Shown here: piece after piece, positions 46,637 to 58,900 of the stretch | Numbering within the stretch: the stretch's first letter is position 1 | Layout: the number at the start of each line of letters is the position of its first letter | Assembly (NCBI GenBank): GCA_031310005.1 | Contig: CM062379.1 | Span: forward strand, 1,984,001-2,048,000 | Length of the DNA: 64,000 nucleotides | Source of the DNA: Dactylellina haptotyla | Taxonomy: Eukaryota; Ascomycota; Orbiliomycetes; Orbiliales; Orbiliaceae | Direction of reading: 5' to 3' | Translations under genes and position numbers: made by a program | Notes under the pieces: model-generated | What the model was told of the DNA's origin: nothing | The model's input: the letters and a program-made list of their open reading frames with translations, nothing else | The model's database searches: none

Positions 46637-49530
46637 ATGGTTAAGCCAGCGACCCTTGCGCGAGACCCTCAAGACGAGGCAGCTGTTGATGTCGGCCCTG
46701 GTCCCATCTTTAAGAATGGGGGCACCAATGGGTTCTTCGTCAATAGTGCTCAGACCTCCGTCGAGATCATTGATATCCGGACCTCTCATGTAGAGAGCCA
46801 GCTCAATGATGATATCGTAGAAGGGCTCAGCAAAGGCGTCGGAGAGAAAACGCTTCCGACGATGCTCCTATACGACCAGGCTGGTCTGCGCATCTTTGAA
46901 GAGATCACCTACACTGATGATTATTATTTGACCAACGCTGAAATCGAAGTTTTGAGCACTTATGCAGCTGAAATAGCAGCCAGAGTTCCAGATGGTGCAG
47001 CTATTGTTGAATTGGGCTCTGGAAATCTTCGAAAGGTCAATATATTGCTGCAGGCAATTGAAGCATCTCAGAAGCGTGTGGACTACTTTGCGCTAGACCT
47101 GTCTCGTCCGGAATTAGAAAGAACCTTCTCCAAGCTTCCAAATGGAGGGTTCAAGTACGTCCGGTGCTTTGGATTGCATGGAACATACGATGACGGTATG
47201 CTCTGGCTTCAAAATAACGCGATCATTAGGGACCGACCACGTTTCATTCTGTGGCTGGGGTCATCCATTGGCAACTTCGAGCGTGAGGGAGCGGAAGGGT
47301 TTCTACAGACCTGGCGTGAACAAGTTTTGCGTCCTGGTTCATCGGACCGAATTCTCGTCGCATTTGATAGCTGTGAGGATGCTGAGCGAGTGTATTGGGC
47401 TTACAACGACCGCCAGAAAGTTACAGAGAGGTTTATTCTCAATGGATTAGTCAATGCAAATAAAATCCTCGGCAAACCTGTATTTGAAGTTTCTAACTTT
47501 GAATATTATGGCGAATATGACATCGCAAATGGCCGCCACCAAGCATCATATCTTGCTACAAAAGATATGACCATTGATCTCTCTGATCCTGTCCGGATTC
47601 TGAAGGGTGAAAAGATCAGAGTTGAACGTAGCCACAAGTTTTCAGAGGCTCAGACGACGAAAATGTTTGAAAATTCAGGCTTGAACATCTCGAATTCATG
47701 GGGACAACCAGGAGGAGAATATAGTAAGTAGCTAATCCGCACTGTTAATACAGTAAAGGTGTGTTGACCATGTTGCTTTTCGCGGTAGCCCTCCACCTGC
47801 TATACAACCCGGTATCAAAAATTCCATTGGACTCTTCGGTTTATGCGGCATCTCCAGTCCCGTCGACGGCTGATTGGGAAGAACTGTGGAAGGTTTGGGA
47901 TGCAGTAACTCTAAGAATGGTCCGAAAGGATCACTATTTGAAAAAGCCGATTGAGCTTCGACATCCCATAATTTTCTACCTTGGACATATACCTACGTTC
48001 CTAGATGTCCAACTGACAAAGTCGACGGGATCTCCTGCCACAGAGCCTGCTGACTATGCTTCGATCTTTCAGAGAGGAATAGATCCAGACGTGAACGATC
48101 CATCTCAGTGCCATTCACACTCCGAGGTACCGGATACATGGCCCCCGCTCGAAGAGATCAAGCTGTTCCAGACAAACGTGAGAGACAGGGTCAGGAAACT
48201 GACCAAGGAGACCGATCATCTATCTATTAGCGTTCGTAGGGCTCTATGGATTGGGTTCGAGCACGAGGTCATGCACCTCGAGACTTTGCTGTACATGCTC
48301 TTGCAGCATGATTTCACGATTCCACCAGCCGGAGTACCAGTCCCAGATTTCCGATCTCAATACTTGCTCGATTCAACTTCAGCTAACAGTGGGGAAGAGT
48401 GGATTACCATCCCGGGCGGGGATCTCATCCTCGGTACCGATGATATGGAGAACCACGGTGGCCATTTCACCTGGGACAACGAAAAACCTGCGATCAAAAC
48501 GCACCTCAGTTCTTTTCTGTCCTTTTCACGGCCAATTACCAATGGTGAGTATGCTGTATATCTCGAAGCAATCGGGTCTGATGAGCTCCCAAAGTCGTGG
48601 ACAATTGAGGGGAGAAACACAAACACGGACGTTATCGCTAGCATCGATGAGAGTGACGCTATTCCCTCGGCTTTCAAGGGCTTGTTTGTAAAGACAGTTT
48701 TCGGTCCTGTTCCATTGATCTATGCCCAATATTGGCCAGTTCTCGCTTCTTATACTGAGCTGGATGGTTGTGCGAAATGGATGGGAGGGCGTCTTCCTAC
48801 CAGAGAGGAGCTCCAAGGAATATATGCATACTTCGAGGTCGCCAAAAAGGACCTAGAAGCGAAGAAGCTCGCCGCCATGATAGATGCTGTTAATGGGTGA
48901 GCTCTTTTCTACAATAGCAACGAAAGATCCAAAGCGGTAGTACTAACTTCTGTGTTTTCAGGCATCTATCAATGGATGGAGTCCACATAACCCCTCCTGC
49001 CATCTCAAAGAACGGCGTGAAGGAGAACATGACGACGGATTCCGATGGCATGTTCGCGGATCTGGTTGGAGCAAATGTCAGCTTTCGCCGATGGCATCCA
49101 ACTTGTGTGTATGGGAAACTGTGTGGAAGAGGTGATGGAGGAGCTTGGGAGTGGACATCCACCGTCCTGAAAAAATGGGATGGCTTTCAAGCGATGGAGC
49201 TTTACCCAGAATATACCTGTAAGTGAAACTGCTCGGCACTTCGTCAAGGGAAAAATCTCGAGCGTAAGACTGACAACAAACCTTCCAACAATACAGCTGA
49301 TTTCTTTGATGATAAACACAACATTGTTCTTGGAGCTAGTTGGGCTACTCACAGCAGAATCGCCGGCCGTAGGACTTTGTAAGTTCTCATCTAACCGTGT
49401 ATCTTGACAAGCTGGTCGCTAACATGACACTTCCTTGCTCTACAGTGTCAACTGGTACCAAAGAGCCTATCAGTTCGCATGGTGCACCGGACGTCTAGTT
49501 CGCGATCTTCCTTTCGCTGAGTCAAAGTGA
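46637..49530 (+). CDS. EGT1: Ergothioneine biosynthesis protein 1 (EgtD-EgtB fusion)
   Basis: This bifunctional enzyme methylates histidine to hercynine and then joins it to cysteine with oxygen to form the hercynylcysteine sulfoxide on the way to ergothioneine, a redox protectant. Five exons, 46637-47723, 47789-48896, 48962-49218, 49297-49378 and 49446-49530, give 872 aa, normal for fungal Egt1. The EgtD-like methyltransferase covers about 40-360, with VELGSGNLRK (124-133) and WLGSSIGNFER. The EgtB-like part has LGHIPTFLD (His429) and HEVMHLE (His511, His515), the expected three iron ligands. The FGE-sulfatase domain follows (WITIPGGDLILGT, GAWEWTSTVL, FVNWYQRAYQFAWCTGRLV). Intron 1 removes a misleading frame; the splice at GGTAG restores TLHLLYNPVSKIPLD. 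Confidence 0.95.
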
Positions 49531-50325
49531 TTACGGATGCAGAGTTTCTGGATATTCTTCCGATTATCGCCATGATTTCTATTTTATTCGCCTGATTCGA
49601 CTCGACTTTCCCCCCTCTCTGATCTGTTAACAAATCTCCACTCTATCATTCTAGTGACTCATTTCCTGTTTCCTTGCGCGAAAAGCATTCCTACCATGAA
49701 AAGCTATTTTGTAGAGGCAGCGTCCTTCACGACCGGTCTTTACTCTTACGCTATTTCAAGCATGGATGTCAGATTGGATATGAACCAATCCCTTTAATAC
49801 TGTTACTGCTAACTACTGCGTTGTTTAACCCAATGGTGCGATTTACTTGAGATTATTTCCCTATATTATCCTTTCATCTTTCATTCTATCAACAGAATGC
49901 TTGTTATTATCCTTCATCGGCCAAGCCAAAGCGGAAGACTTTAACGACATCCAAGCTAGGCTGGCTGAACTAATTCTCTGTGTGGAGATAATCACGAATT
50001 AATGCAAATGATGTGCCCCCTAGTTCACTAAAGTTAAGTACTTTAAATTCTTTCTTAAATTCTTTCCGTGATATGATCAATATCATAAAAAGGGCCAAGA
50101 TCGTAATGCCCCAGCTAGTCTTTCAAAAAACCTCCCGATATACACTTTTAGAAAGATGAAACAAGCCGCCATGTATACATGTAGAAATCATTTCCGCAAA
50201 AGTCGCAAGCGTAGGAATCACAACATAAGGAGAATCGTGGAAATTCCAGGAAAAATGAAAGCACATCAGGATATCACCAATAAAACTTTTGGATTCTTTT
50301 TTTTCTTAACTATTAAAAAGGAACC
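49531..50325. other. Convergent 3' flanks
   Basis: This lies between EGT1 and the FAD/SH3 gene. It is AT-rich near 50030-50110. No gene was seen. Confidence 0.5.
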
Positions 50326-52956
50326 TCAACGCTGCCCATCATTCGTAATCATGATCCAGTCGTCCCCGCCTTCCACCGGCTCATCGGTCCTCAAACCGGC
50401 TACCAGTGGATGCTGAGAAAGAATCTGAGAAGCTCTTAAATCTTTCTCCATCCCTTTCCCTGTTTCTATTGCGAAATCGCGGACAATAACATTATGGCAA
50501 TTACAAGATACGGTCGTCGTCGAAGGGGTCGAAGATGGAGAGCTAACGGGTGGTCTCGCAACTTTGGCTCTCGCTTTGTACTTCTGTCTCTGTTTTTCAA
50601 GCTCTTGGGATGCTTCCTCTTTCAGATCAATTTTTTGTAGGATAACCGATATTCGCGGATGATCTACTCGGTGTGTCTCCGTTCCTTTTAGTCTTTGTAA
50701 CCGCTTCAGCGGCTTTGCAAGTTTGGCTTTTCGGAGTATTTCTGAGGGAGCATTAAGATATTTTTGTTCGATATTTGTGAGAGCCGTGGATTCTAAAGAA
50801 GGGACGAGATTCTATTCGAGGGACAAGTTAGTGAATTAACTCTTACAGGAATCGGGAGGAAGTATTCAACTTACGTCTTCGTCCTTGCCGCATTCAATGA
50901 GCTTTACCGCGAACTGAAGCTTGTATCTGTCGTAGAGCATTTCTTTGTACAGTTCTTCCGAATTGCTCTCAACGTCATCAGAGGCAGGGGAAACTGGCTT
51001 GATATCGCGACTGGTCCCCCTCTCTCGCTTCCTCATCTCATCCATATCAAAGGTCTTTGCAATTTCTTTTGCATGATGTAGCCTCTCCTCTGTAACTGTG
51101 AACGACCTGGGGAACCAACTGAATATTTCCTCAGGGTATTCCTGCAACCTTGCGTAGAGCGATGGCTCAAAATGGCTCAGCTTGTGGCTATCGTCTCCCT
51201 GGGCGGATGGCATCTCCTCAACAAAGTTGCTAGGGAACCATCCATACTTGTTCAAGCGAGCACTATCGCTCGACCTAACAATAGTTCCAAACCACCACCC
51301 GTTGTGGCCCTTTTCGATGACATCCACAATATCGTGCTTCTCGATCGTGAGCTCTCGTCCTTGGGTAAGCACAGACTCCGAACCCGAAGTTGTAGCGGCG
51401 AAATCGTACAACGCAATGCAGATGTTTCGGTTCCAGTACTTCGAATAGACATCATCTGGAAGAACCGGGTATCTATGGTGGAGAATCTGGGCAAGCGCTT
51501 GCGCACTGCCAGTGGTATAAGCCATACCATGCCCTTCGAATCCGGCGAGAATGTACTGCCCCTCGGTTCCGGGCACCTTTCCGACCCACGGTCTCTCGTC
51601 GGCCGAGAAACCCATGATGCCACTCCACATATACTTGGCGTCACACATTTTATCCGCGCTCGGATACCCGCATTCGTCGTCAAAGTATTTGCCAACGCTA
51701 GAGCGAAGGTACTTTCCGACTTCGCTGTCAACGTGGTTATCGTCGGTGACGCCAACGCCCTGGTCTTTGGCGTACTTGCGTCCTCCTCCAAGGAGGAAAG
51801 CACCGCCACTGCCATTGCCGTGGACGTCTTCCTGGACAAGGTATTCGGCCTTGATTCTTTCGCCGTCAACAAGGCCATAGGTGTGATCCAATGGCTTCTC
51901 AAGAAGCGACTTTGGTGGCTGCAGAGCAGACATCTGGGCGCGGACCGGGTAGATCACATCACGCATGGCTGGAACAAGGTGCGATGCGAATGCGTTAGTG
52001 GCATGGATCACGATCGGGGTGGTCAGTGCGCCTCGTGAGGTATGCACACGGTGGAGAGGAATTGGTGCACCATCATTTAGGGTGGAGATCGCCAATACAG
52101 GAGTCGAGGTTTGGAGGTTCAGCCCACGGTTCTTGATAAGATCCTTGAGAATGTGGCTGACAAGCTTATAAGGCCAAAGTTTGGCCGCGTTTTGGATGGT
52201 AATCGCACCAACAGCAGATGGCACTCTGAGTTCTTCGAGAGCAGCTTTATCGGTCACGATGGTGAGTTTATCGGCGAGCTCAGGGGCGTGTTGTCTAAGT
52301 GTATGGATGGAACCAACGGCGAGTTTGAATGACTCATGGTCGAAGTATGCATCACAAGAGGGAAGACTGTGGAAATCACAGTCGATTCCATTCTCCTGAA
52401 TGTAGCTCGTCAGGAGGGAGAGATTTCGAAGCTCGAAATTGATAGCTGTAAGAGTCTCCGAGATGCCTAGGTCGTCGAACAGGTGCTGGAGACGAGGATA
52501 TGCGTACAGAGAGGGTTTGCAATGACCGCCTATTGAAACAAAATGCATATGTGTTTAGTAAACTATTTGGGAAGGACGGAATAACGGGGCTTGGGCTGAG
52601 AATTACCATTCTACAAGCGGTCAAATAGTTAGCAGACGGTCATAAGAAAGGTCACACCACGATGATGCGAGGATTGAATCGCTTACTCGGCCAGTAGCAC
52701 CCCAACACGCCTCTCGAGCCTCCAACATGACAATTCTCTTGCCATGGGTCCATGCTCCTCCATCTTTCTCACACAAGTACCTTGCAGTTTGCGCACCAGC
52801 AATGCCGCTTCCAATAATAACGATGTCAGCCTCAGTGGGCAGCTCGGCAGTGGTTCGGTGTCCGAGCAGAAACTCGTCTGGCTGTTTTAGCCAGAAGGAG
52901 GAAGTGGACGCCTCGGAAGGGAGCTGAGGATCCGGGAAGTGGGCTGCTGAAGACAT
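50326..52956 (-). CDS. FAD-dependent oxidoreductase (DAO) carrying an SH3 domain
   Basis: This 804-aa protein joins a DAO-type flavin amine oxidase to an SH3 domain. Exons are 52956-52687, 52610-52607, 52529-50875 and 50811-50326, with introns of 76, 77 and 63 nt. The Rossmann motif VIIGSGIAGAQTA is at about 46-58, and GATGRNGGHC (86-95) is completed by a 4-nt exon. The DAO fold ends near 440 (LAGFEGHGMAYTTG). The SH3 domain at about 461-531 has ALYDF (464-468), GWWFG with Trp503/504 and YGWFPSNFV with Pro524. After it comes WFPRSFTVTEERL, which resembles the usual C-terminal end of fungal DAO proteins, so the SH3 may be inserted rather than appended. The last exon is helical and Lys-rich and ends DDWIMITNDGQR. 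There is no signal peptide. The substrate is unknown. One continuous frame spans DAO and SH3, so two merged genes are less likely. Confidence 0.85.
52607..52610 (-). other. 4-nt microexon in the FAD/SH3 gene
   Basis: AATG lies between a perfect upstream intron end (TGCTAAC branch, TTGTAG) and a GTAATT donor. The next intron has a TACTAAAC branch and a CAATAG acceptor. With it the protein reads GATGR-NG-GHC; without it the frame breaks and the conserved Asn-Gly is lost. Confidence 0.75.
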
Positions 52957-55900
52957 GGCTGTTGCTTTACTGTTGTAGAGAGGGTGATAATAGCGAGTAT
53001 CGACAGGAGGGGTGGTATATCTGTGTCTACAATGTTTTAAAGTTCTTTTTTTTTTCGCCTTCCAAGTGTATATTTCTTGATGTTTAATAGTTGAGGGTGG
53101 ATCTGAATGCTACGGGACCAACGCGAGGCAGCGACTCCTGAGAAAGTTATTCTTTTTATGGTTTATGTAAGAGAAATCCTTCGGGAGGTGCGGGTATCTC
53201 AAGCAAGAACGAGTAAACGACTGCGAGATGAGGCGTGGAGTGTCGGGTGGGATATTTTGGGGGGGCAAGGTTTTGTCCTTGTGGGTTGTGGAAGCGTAAA
53301 CGTGACCTCGAATTGTTTTGAGATCACGAGAGGATATAAGAGATATATTTATATATATGTATGTTCAACCCACGCGGGAAAAGAGTATCTGGGATTGACT
53401 GATCACACCTGGGACACGGAGGAGGAGAGCTAGTTGATGAGGGAGAGTAGGGAAGCAAGGAGGCCGGAGAGGGGAGGGAAGGGCGGAGCGATCAGTATAT
53501 TATATATCTCGACCCGGTATTTGGCAGAGGTGCATTAGCCAACGTGTGGATGTATGGGGATTGTGGATCGATATTGCGGTGGATGTGGAAACCGAGCTAG
53601 CCTGGGTGCTTTAGCGCGAAGGATAGCTCGCAGCTTGGCTGCAGCCCGGATGTCTCGATTGCGTGAAATATAAATACTCCAGCTCGCAGGCATGCTATCG
53701 GGACCCGCTAGGTTAGCCCCCAGAGCTTAGTCCAGGATGGCGATACGTCTTGATTCTGGCTTAGTCGGGGTCGAGTCGAGGCAGAGGTGCATTGTGTCTC
53801 CATCGTTCCTGCCCCCCAAGGCCTGGCCACCATGGCACAGTCGCATAGTGCATACCTAACGACATCCACCCTGACTGCCTGCCTTACTACCTACATACAT
53901 ACATAGATTATGTTCGGTTACCCTAAAAAAAAATTTCTTTCTTTCTTTCCACATCGTTCGACTCCTTTACCAGGGAACCACGGCCATCTGCATTGGGGGA
54001 GGGAAGCTAGATGCGAGGCCCCGTATCTGCCTTTTCTTTCTTTCATTCTTTCGCTGAACGCTTTAATTCTCATGCGAAAAGCGCATGAAACAGGCGGTAA
54101 AAGCAAAACATCTGTCTCGAATATCCGTGACCGTTTGTGAATAATTCGCATCATCTCAGCTCTTCGGGCATGCCTCCGTGTCTCTTTCTCCTGGCTGCCT
54201 TCGTCTGTTCTCCGGCAGCGATGTCCTGCCATGCATCTCAATCCAGCAAGTCCTCAATAGGCCGACTATTTTAGAACTTAACCTCGTCCGCGGCGGCCAG
54301 TAGCTGCTGCACAGTATCCCAGTTCTTGTCACCCTTTCCCGGTGTTTGCTTTCAACGGCAAGGCGTAAAGTAGGACATCTAGTATCTCACCATTCTCAAA
54401 GAGTCTGGTTTAGCTTTCCCTAGCCCTCTTGTTTCTCCAAAATTCTCATGTCACGGGCGGGCTAGGCGAAGAAAAGAAACCAGAAAAAAAGACAAAACAA
54501 AAAGGCCGTGGGCAGGACTGAGAAGGACTGGCCGACATCAGCCCACAGCAAGCCAACGACTGGGAAGTCGCACCGGGTGGAGCGCATGGAAGCATGAGAT
54601 GGCGAACGGGTGGGTCTGGCCAGCCTGGGCTTGGAGGCAACGCACACCGCAACACGGCTCGTACTCAACATCCACTTCTGCTGCTGGCTCTTGTGCATTC
54701 TCTCCCAATACGCCCCAAGTTTGTGGCTCCAGCTCCATGTCCATGTCCATGACGGGCAAAGCCAAACCCCCAGGCGTGCTTCAGGATTCACTGCTAGGAT
54801 TCGCCTTGAAGGTTTATTTAGACTTTTCGTGAACTTGGAGTCAAGAAAATCACGAGCAAGTTAAACCGACCCTTGGAGAGTAAGCCGCAGCCCGCTTGTA
54901 CGAAGTCTCTCAGAAGCCGGAACGAACAATCGTCCTTGTCTAGATTCAACACTGACCGGGTCCCATACACTCACCCCACAAATCAATAAGAAATAAGAAT
55001 AATCTTTTGAAATCACTGCGCCGGTTGCGTGTTCCGTCTCCCGTTTTCCATTTTGGGGCTTTCACCGTGCATCACGGAACACGAGGGAAAAGGAAAGAGC
55101 TGCGCAGCACAAGGAAAAGTTTTTCCTCAATCAATCCACTCGGGCTCGATCGATCTTTTTGGCGTCTGTTTGGGTCGTGTTGATGCTCCAGTGGTCAGAC
55201 CATTCCAACATATCCAACAGGAAGCTCCGATAGGCCCAGATTTTCCTACAATTCTCTCGCCAAATATGCAAAATAGAAATGCCGAACCGGCTAAGCTCTG
55301 AGCTTCGCATGCGTTTTCCAGGTAAAGCATCAAGCCGCCAGTCAGCCATCCAGCCAGCGCAGCGTAATGAGTTCTTGTCATTGTCATGGATGAATGGGCT
55401 GACGGTTTCGCCCTCGCTTCTGTACATGTAGCTTAAGGTTTTGCCCTTTTCTTTGCCTTCCTCTTGCGTCTGCCATTTTAACCTATCTCGCCTGGTTAAT
55501 TCTCGTGCAAGGGAGTATATTCGGACCTACGATTTTCCTTGATATCAGATGCATCGGAAAAAAGCTGAGCAAACACCGTTTGCTCTCTTTGATGGGAACA
55601 CGTAACGTCTTACACGATACAAACAACGTCATGATCCCTCCCCTTGATCGTGATTGGTAAAAGCCGTTCCGTTCTCAAATGCTTGGAGGACGAGTTTACG
55701 CATGCTTCCCCTTTGGATTCGCCCTTGCTTGCGGGAGGAGGTCCTCAGTCGAAAAAAAACTAGCGGAGATCGCGAGCTCGTGAGCGCGCGCACCCTTAAC
55801 AAAGCACATCCAAAATTAATCAGCGTTTTCAGGTGATTTCGGGACCCCACCCGTTTGGCTTCAGACCCTCTTCTTTTCCCTGCAGCCCTTTTGTCCTCCA

Positions 55901-58900
55901 AGCCAAGCGAGTAGCGAGCGAGCCAGCAAGGAGAGTCCAAGCACTCTCCAAATTTGCAAGAAGGGTCCTACACACACATCCACAAAGCAGGGAAGGAGCT
56001 GGAAAGCTGCACATGAGAATCGAAAGGGATGAAATGTGTCGACAGGCAACCGGACTTTACACTCCGAAGTTGAGTGCATATATCTTGCTGCCACCGCTAC
56101 ATCCGGGAGACGGTAATATACGAAGCAACCCGAAGAATGACATTTGATATATGCGTGTTATTACACCCGGCGTTTGACATATGATGATAAATCCAATAAT
56201 ATAGAACCGTCCCGATCTAACCCCGCTACTCAACGGTCCAGATAACACCAAAAGGCTTTTTTCTTTTCTTCCGCCATTTCCTTCACGCGCGTGATAAAAT
56301 GAGGCGTTTTTGTTGCTGAAAAGTAGGGATTTGTGCTACTGCTGCAAATTTTGCCTCCGAATTTGATGGAGCAAGAACGAAGGATCCTGTGAACGGACTT
56401 ATCGGCCGTGCTCAACGGAAATCTCCAGGAGTAAAAACACGCGAGGGAAACGTAGATGGTATTTGATATGGATTGGAAAGGCTGTGTGGTTTTGTTGTAG
56501 ACGGTGTTCCAATTCGGCCGTATCGTCTGTTCCGTTTCGTGTTCGGGACGACGCTCACTCGCTTGGGAGATCCGAGCCAACCAATACGACAAAACCCGAC
56601 TGCTGCAACCCGCCGATCACGACCAACTAGATTAACATCATCGGCTAAGCGAATATATCAACCAGTGTTCCAACCTGCTCGGGGGAAGCTTTTTGGGGGG
56701 GCTATGCAGTCTTTTTCTTTTTTGTTTGTTGAATGTGACGAGTCCATAAGAGTCCAACATTTAGCTTTGACGGCACACGCAGACAGAGTGTAAGGATGGC
56801 CGACACCGTCATTTTAAAAGCCCGACTGGCCAACAGGACGAGGCACGGCAACTGCAACTGGCTCATGTCGAAAGGCGTCTATGCACATGCAGATGGTTCA
56901 CCTTCCTTCTAATTGGAATAAAAGCTCATGTCGACTTGTCTATCCCGCCCCACAGCTTCGTCCTATATTTGCCCACGTCGGGTAGGTATCAACGACCTCG
57001 CCGGTCGGATATCACACGAAGGCGTTGTTTCTCTCCTTTTGATACCTGATAGACAATAGCCCGAGATTGACGTCTCGAGAGGACATCGGGGTGATATTAA
57101 TAATGGAAACCTGAATATCCCCGGCAAAACCTGGTATCGCGTTTTATCTCCCAGCTGAGGTAGCTCGAGGCCCATAAAATAAAATTTTAAAATCCCACGT
57201 ATTTTTGGGGATATGCATGTTCGGCAAGCCACCTCGCTCACCCGCATGTGCGAATCATGTCATCCCATTGTTCGAGCTTCTCGAGAAAGAAGCTGAGCTA
57301 CAGCTACCTACAAGCTGGAGGCTGTAGACACCATTCAACCCATCCAGGACAAATCAAGTTATCTAAGAGCTTTGAATTCAGGACACATAGCTCGGATAAA
57401 GAGGAAGCTGCGACTGGGATTCTATTTTCCCAATTCAGATCCGTCTTCCGTCTACGGTTTAAGTACGAGACGCCTTAAGATCATCTTAGTATACAGCAGG
57501 TAGCAGTACCGAGGCAGGACTTGGAGAATTAGCTATTGCTAGCTTCTAAGCTAATTTTTTTTCGAGGACCCTGTGACATATGTTCCAATGAAACTCGGGG
57601 CGGACGGGAAAGCATCAATAGGCATAAGCATCATAACATGCGATGCTACTGTGGCTCTACTTTTGACTGGCTTGTGTCTTCCACCACCACCAAATATTAA
57701 CCCGCGGACTGTCGCATTCCACCTATCGCGGAACTCGTCAATTGATAAACTATGCTGTTTATCATCCCTTGTTTGAGTTGAGAGCCAAAACATTACGACT
57801 GCTAGCCTATATCCGGCGGCCCTTCGAGGGCCCGGCGTGTCAACCCCCGAAGTTTACTGCCATGATTTTAAGCTCACCAGTCTAAAATACTCTGAAACTC
57901 TCTTGTGGCCCGATGGTAACCTTCGGTTGATTCTGCCTGAGCATCGATCGAATACACCATTACAAGATCGATAGCTATTCGAGAAGGTCTCTCAGTTAGT
58001 TCACCAATTTAGCGACGATGGGACGTGCACAGCATTCCTTGATACGAATCAATGTTAACGTTACTTGGCTGTCTCTCCCTCAGATTACACATTTTTTAGT
58101 TTGATCTCAGCTCTTAAGCATCACTTGCATGCCAGTTATTAAATTAGTAAATATATTCGTCTAGTGCGGTTTATTTTGCCTCCTTAAACCCTACCGATGA
58201 AAGGCTCGTGATACTCTCGAGCCGTTGTGGAAGGGAGATATCTGCTTCTGTACTGGCATGTTCCGACACTAACCTAGCGACCAGCGTGGCGCGCTCACGG
58301 GCCACCAAAAAAATCTACAAAGACTGATCTAGGGTCCTACCAGTTGCCTATCAACGCCTCCTTTTAGTTCCCATCAAATCACTGCCGCTGTAATCCTCCA
58401 CTTAGTCAGGCCAGAATGCAGCTTAATGCAATAATGCGAGGATCTAAATTTGTAGAATAAAGGTAACGACTCGAGGCCACCATTTTTGGCGTTCCCACTC
58501 TTTGAACTCTGCAGAATCGAAAAATGGGAAGTTTGGAGACGGCTCCACCGCATTGGTTTGGATTTCGGTTTTTTTTTTAATCCGGATGTAGATTTACTGC
58601 ATCTCGATCCAAATTACCTGAATATGATCTGAAATTGCCCCCAAATTGATATGTTTGCCTTTCATGAGCCGGCGGCAGGGACGACGCCATTGACGTCAAG
58701 ATAGAGAGAAACCCGATTTAAATATAGAGATGCACCAAAGATTCAAGGAAAACCAAGGGAAAAAACGATCTCAAAATTTATGCTGGCAAGGAAGCGGGTT
58801 GTTTAGCGAGGAAGGCTCACAGCAGGGTATTTCTGCACGACTGCCTTGGTTTGAGTAATAACATGCTTCTCTGAGCTATCATTTGATGGGGCACTAGCTG

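Noticed and set aside
47761-47875. Alternative frame in EGT1 reading SPPPAIQPGIKNSIGLFG
   Set aside because: It stops soon after. The other frame continues into conserved YAASPVPSTADWEELW and splices in phase, so this reading is chance.
51172-52038. Plus-strand frame of 288 aa
   Set aside because: It lies entirely antisense to the FAD/SH3 coding exon, with no domain and no splice support; it reflects codon bias of the real gene.
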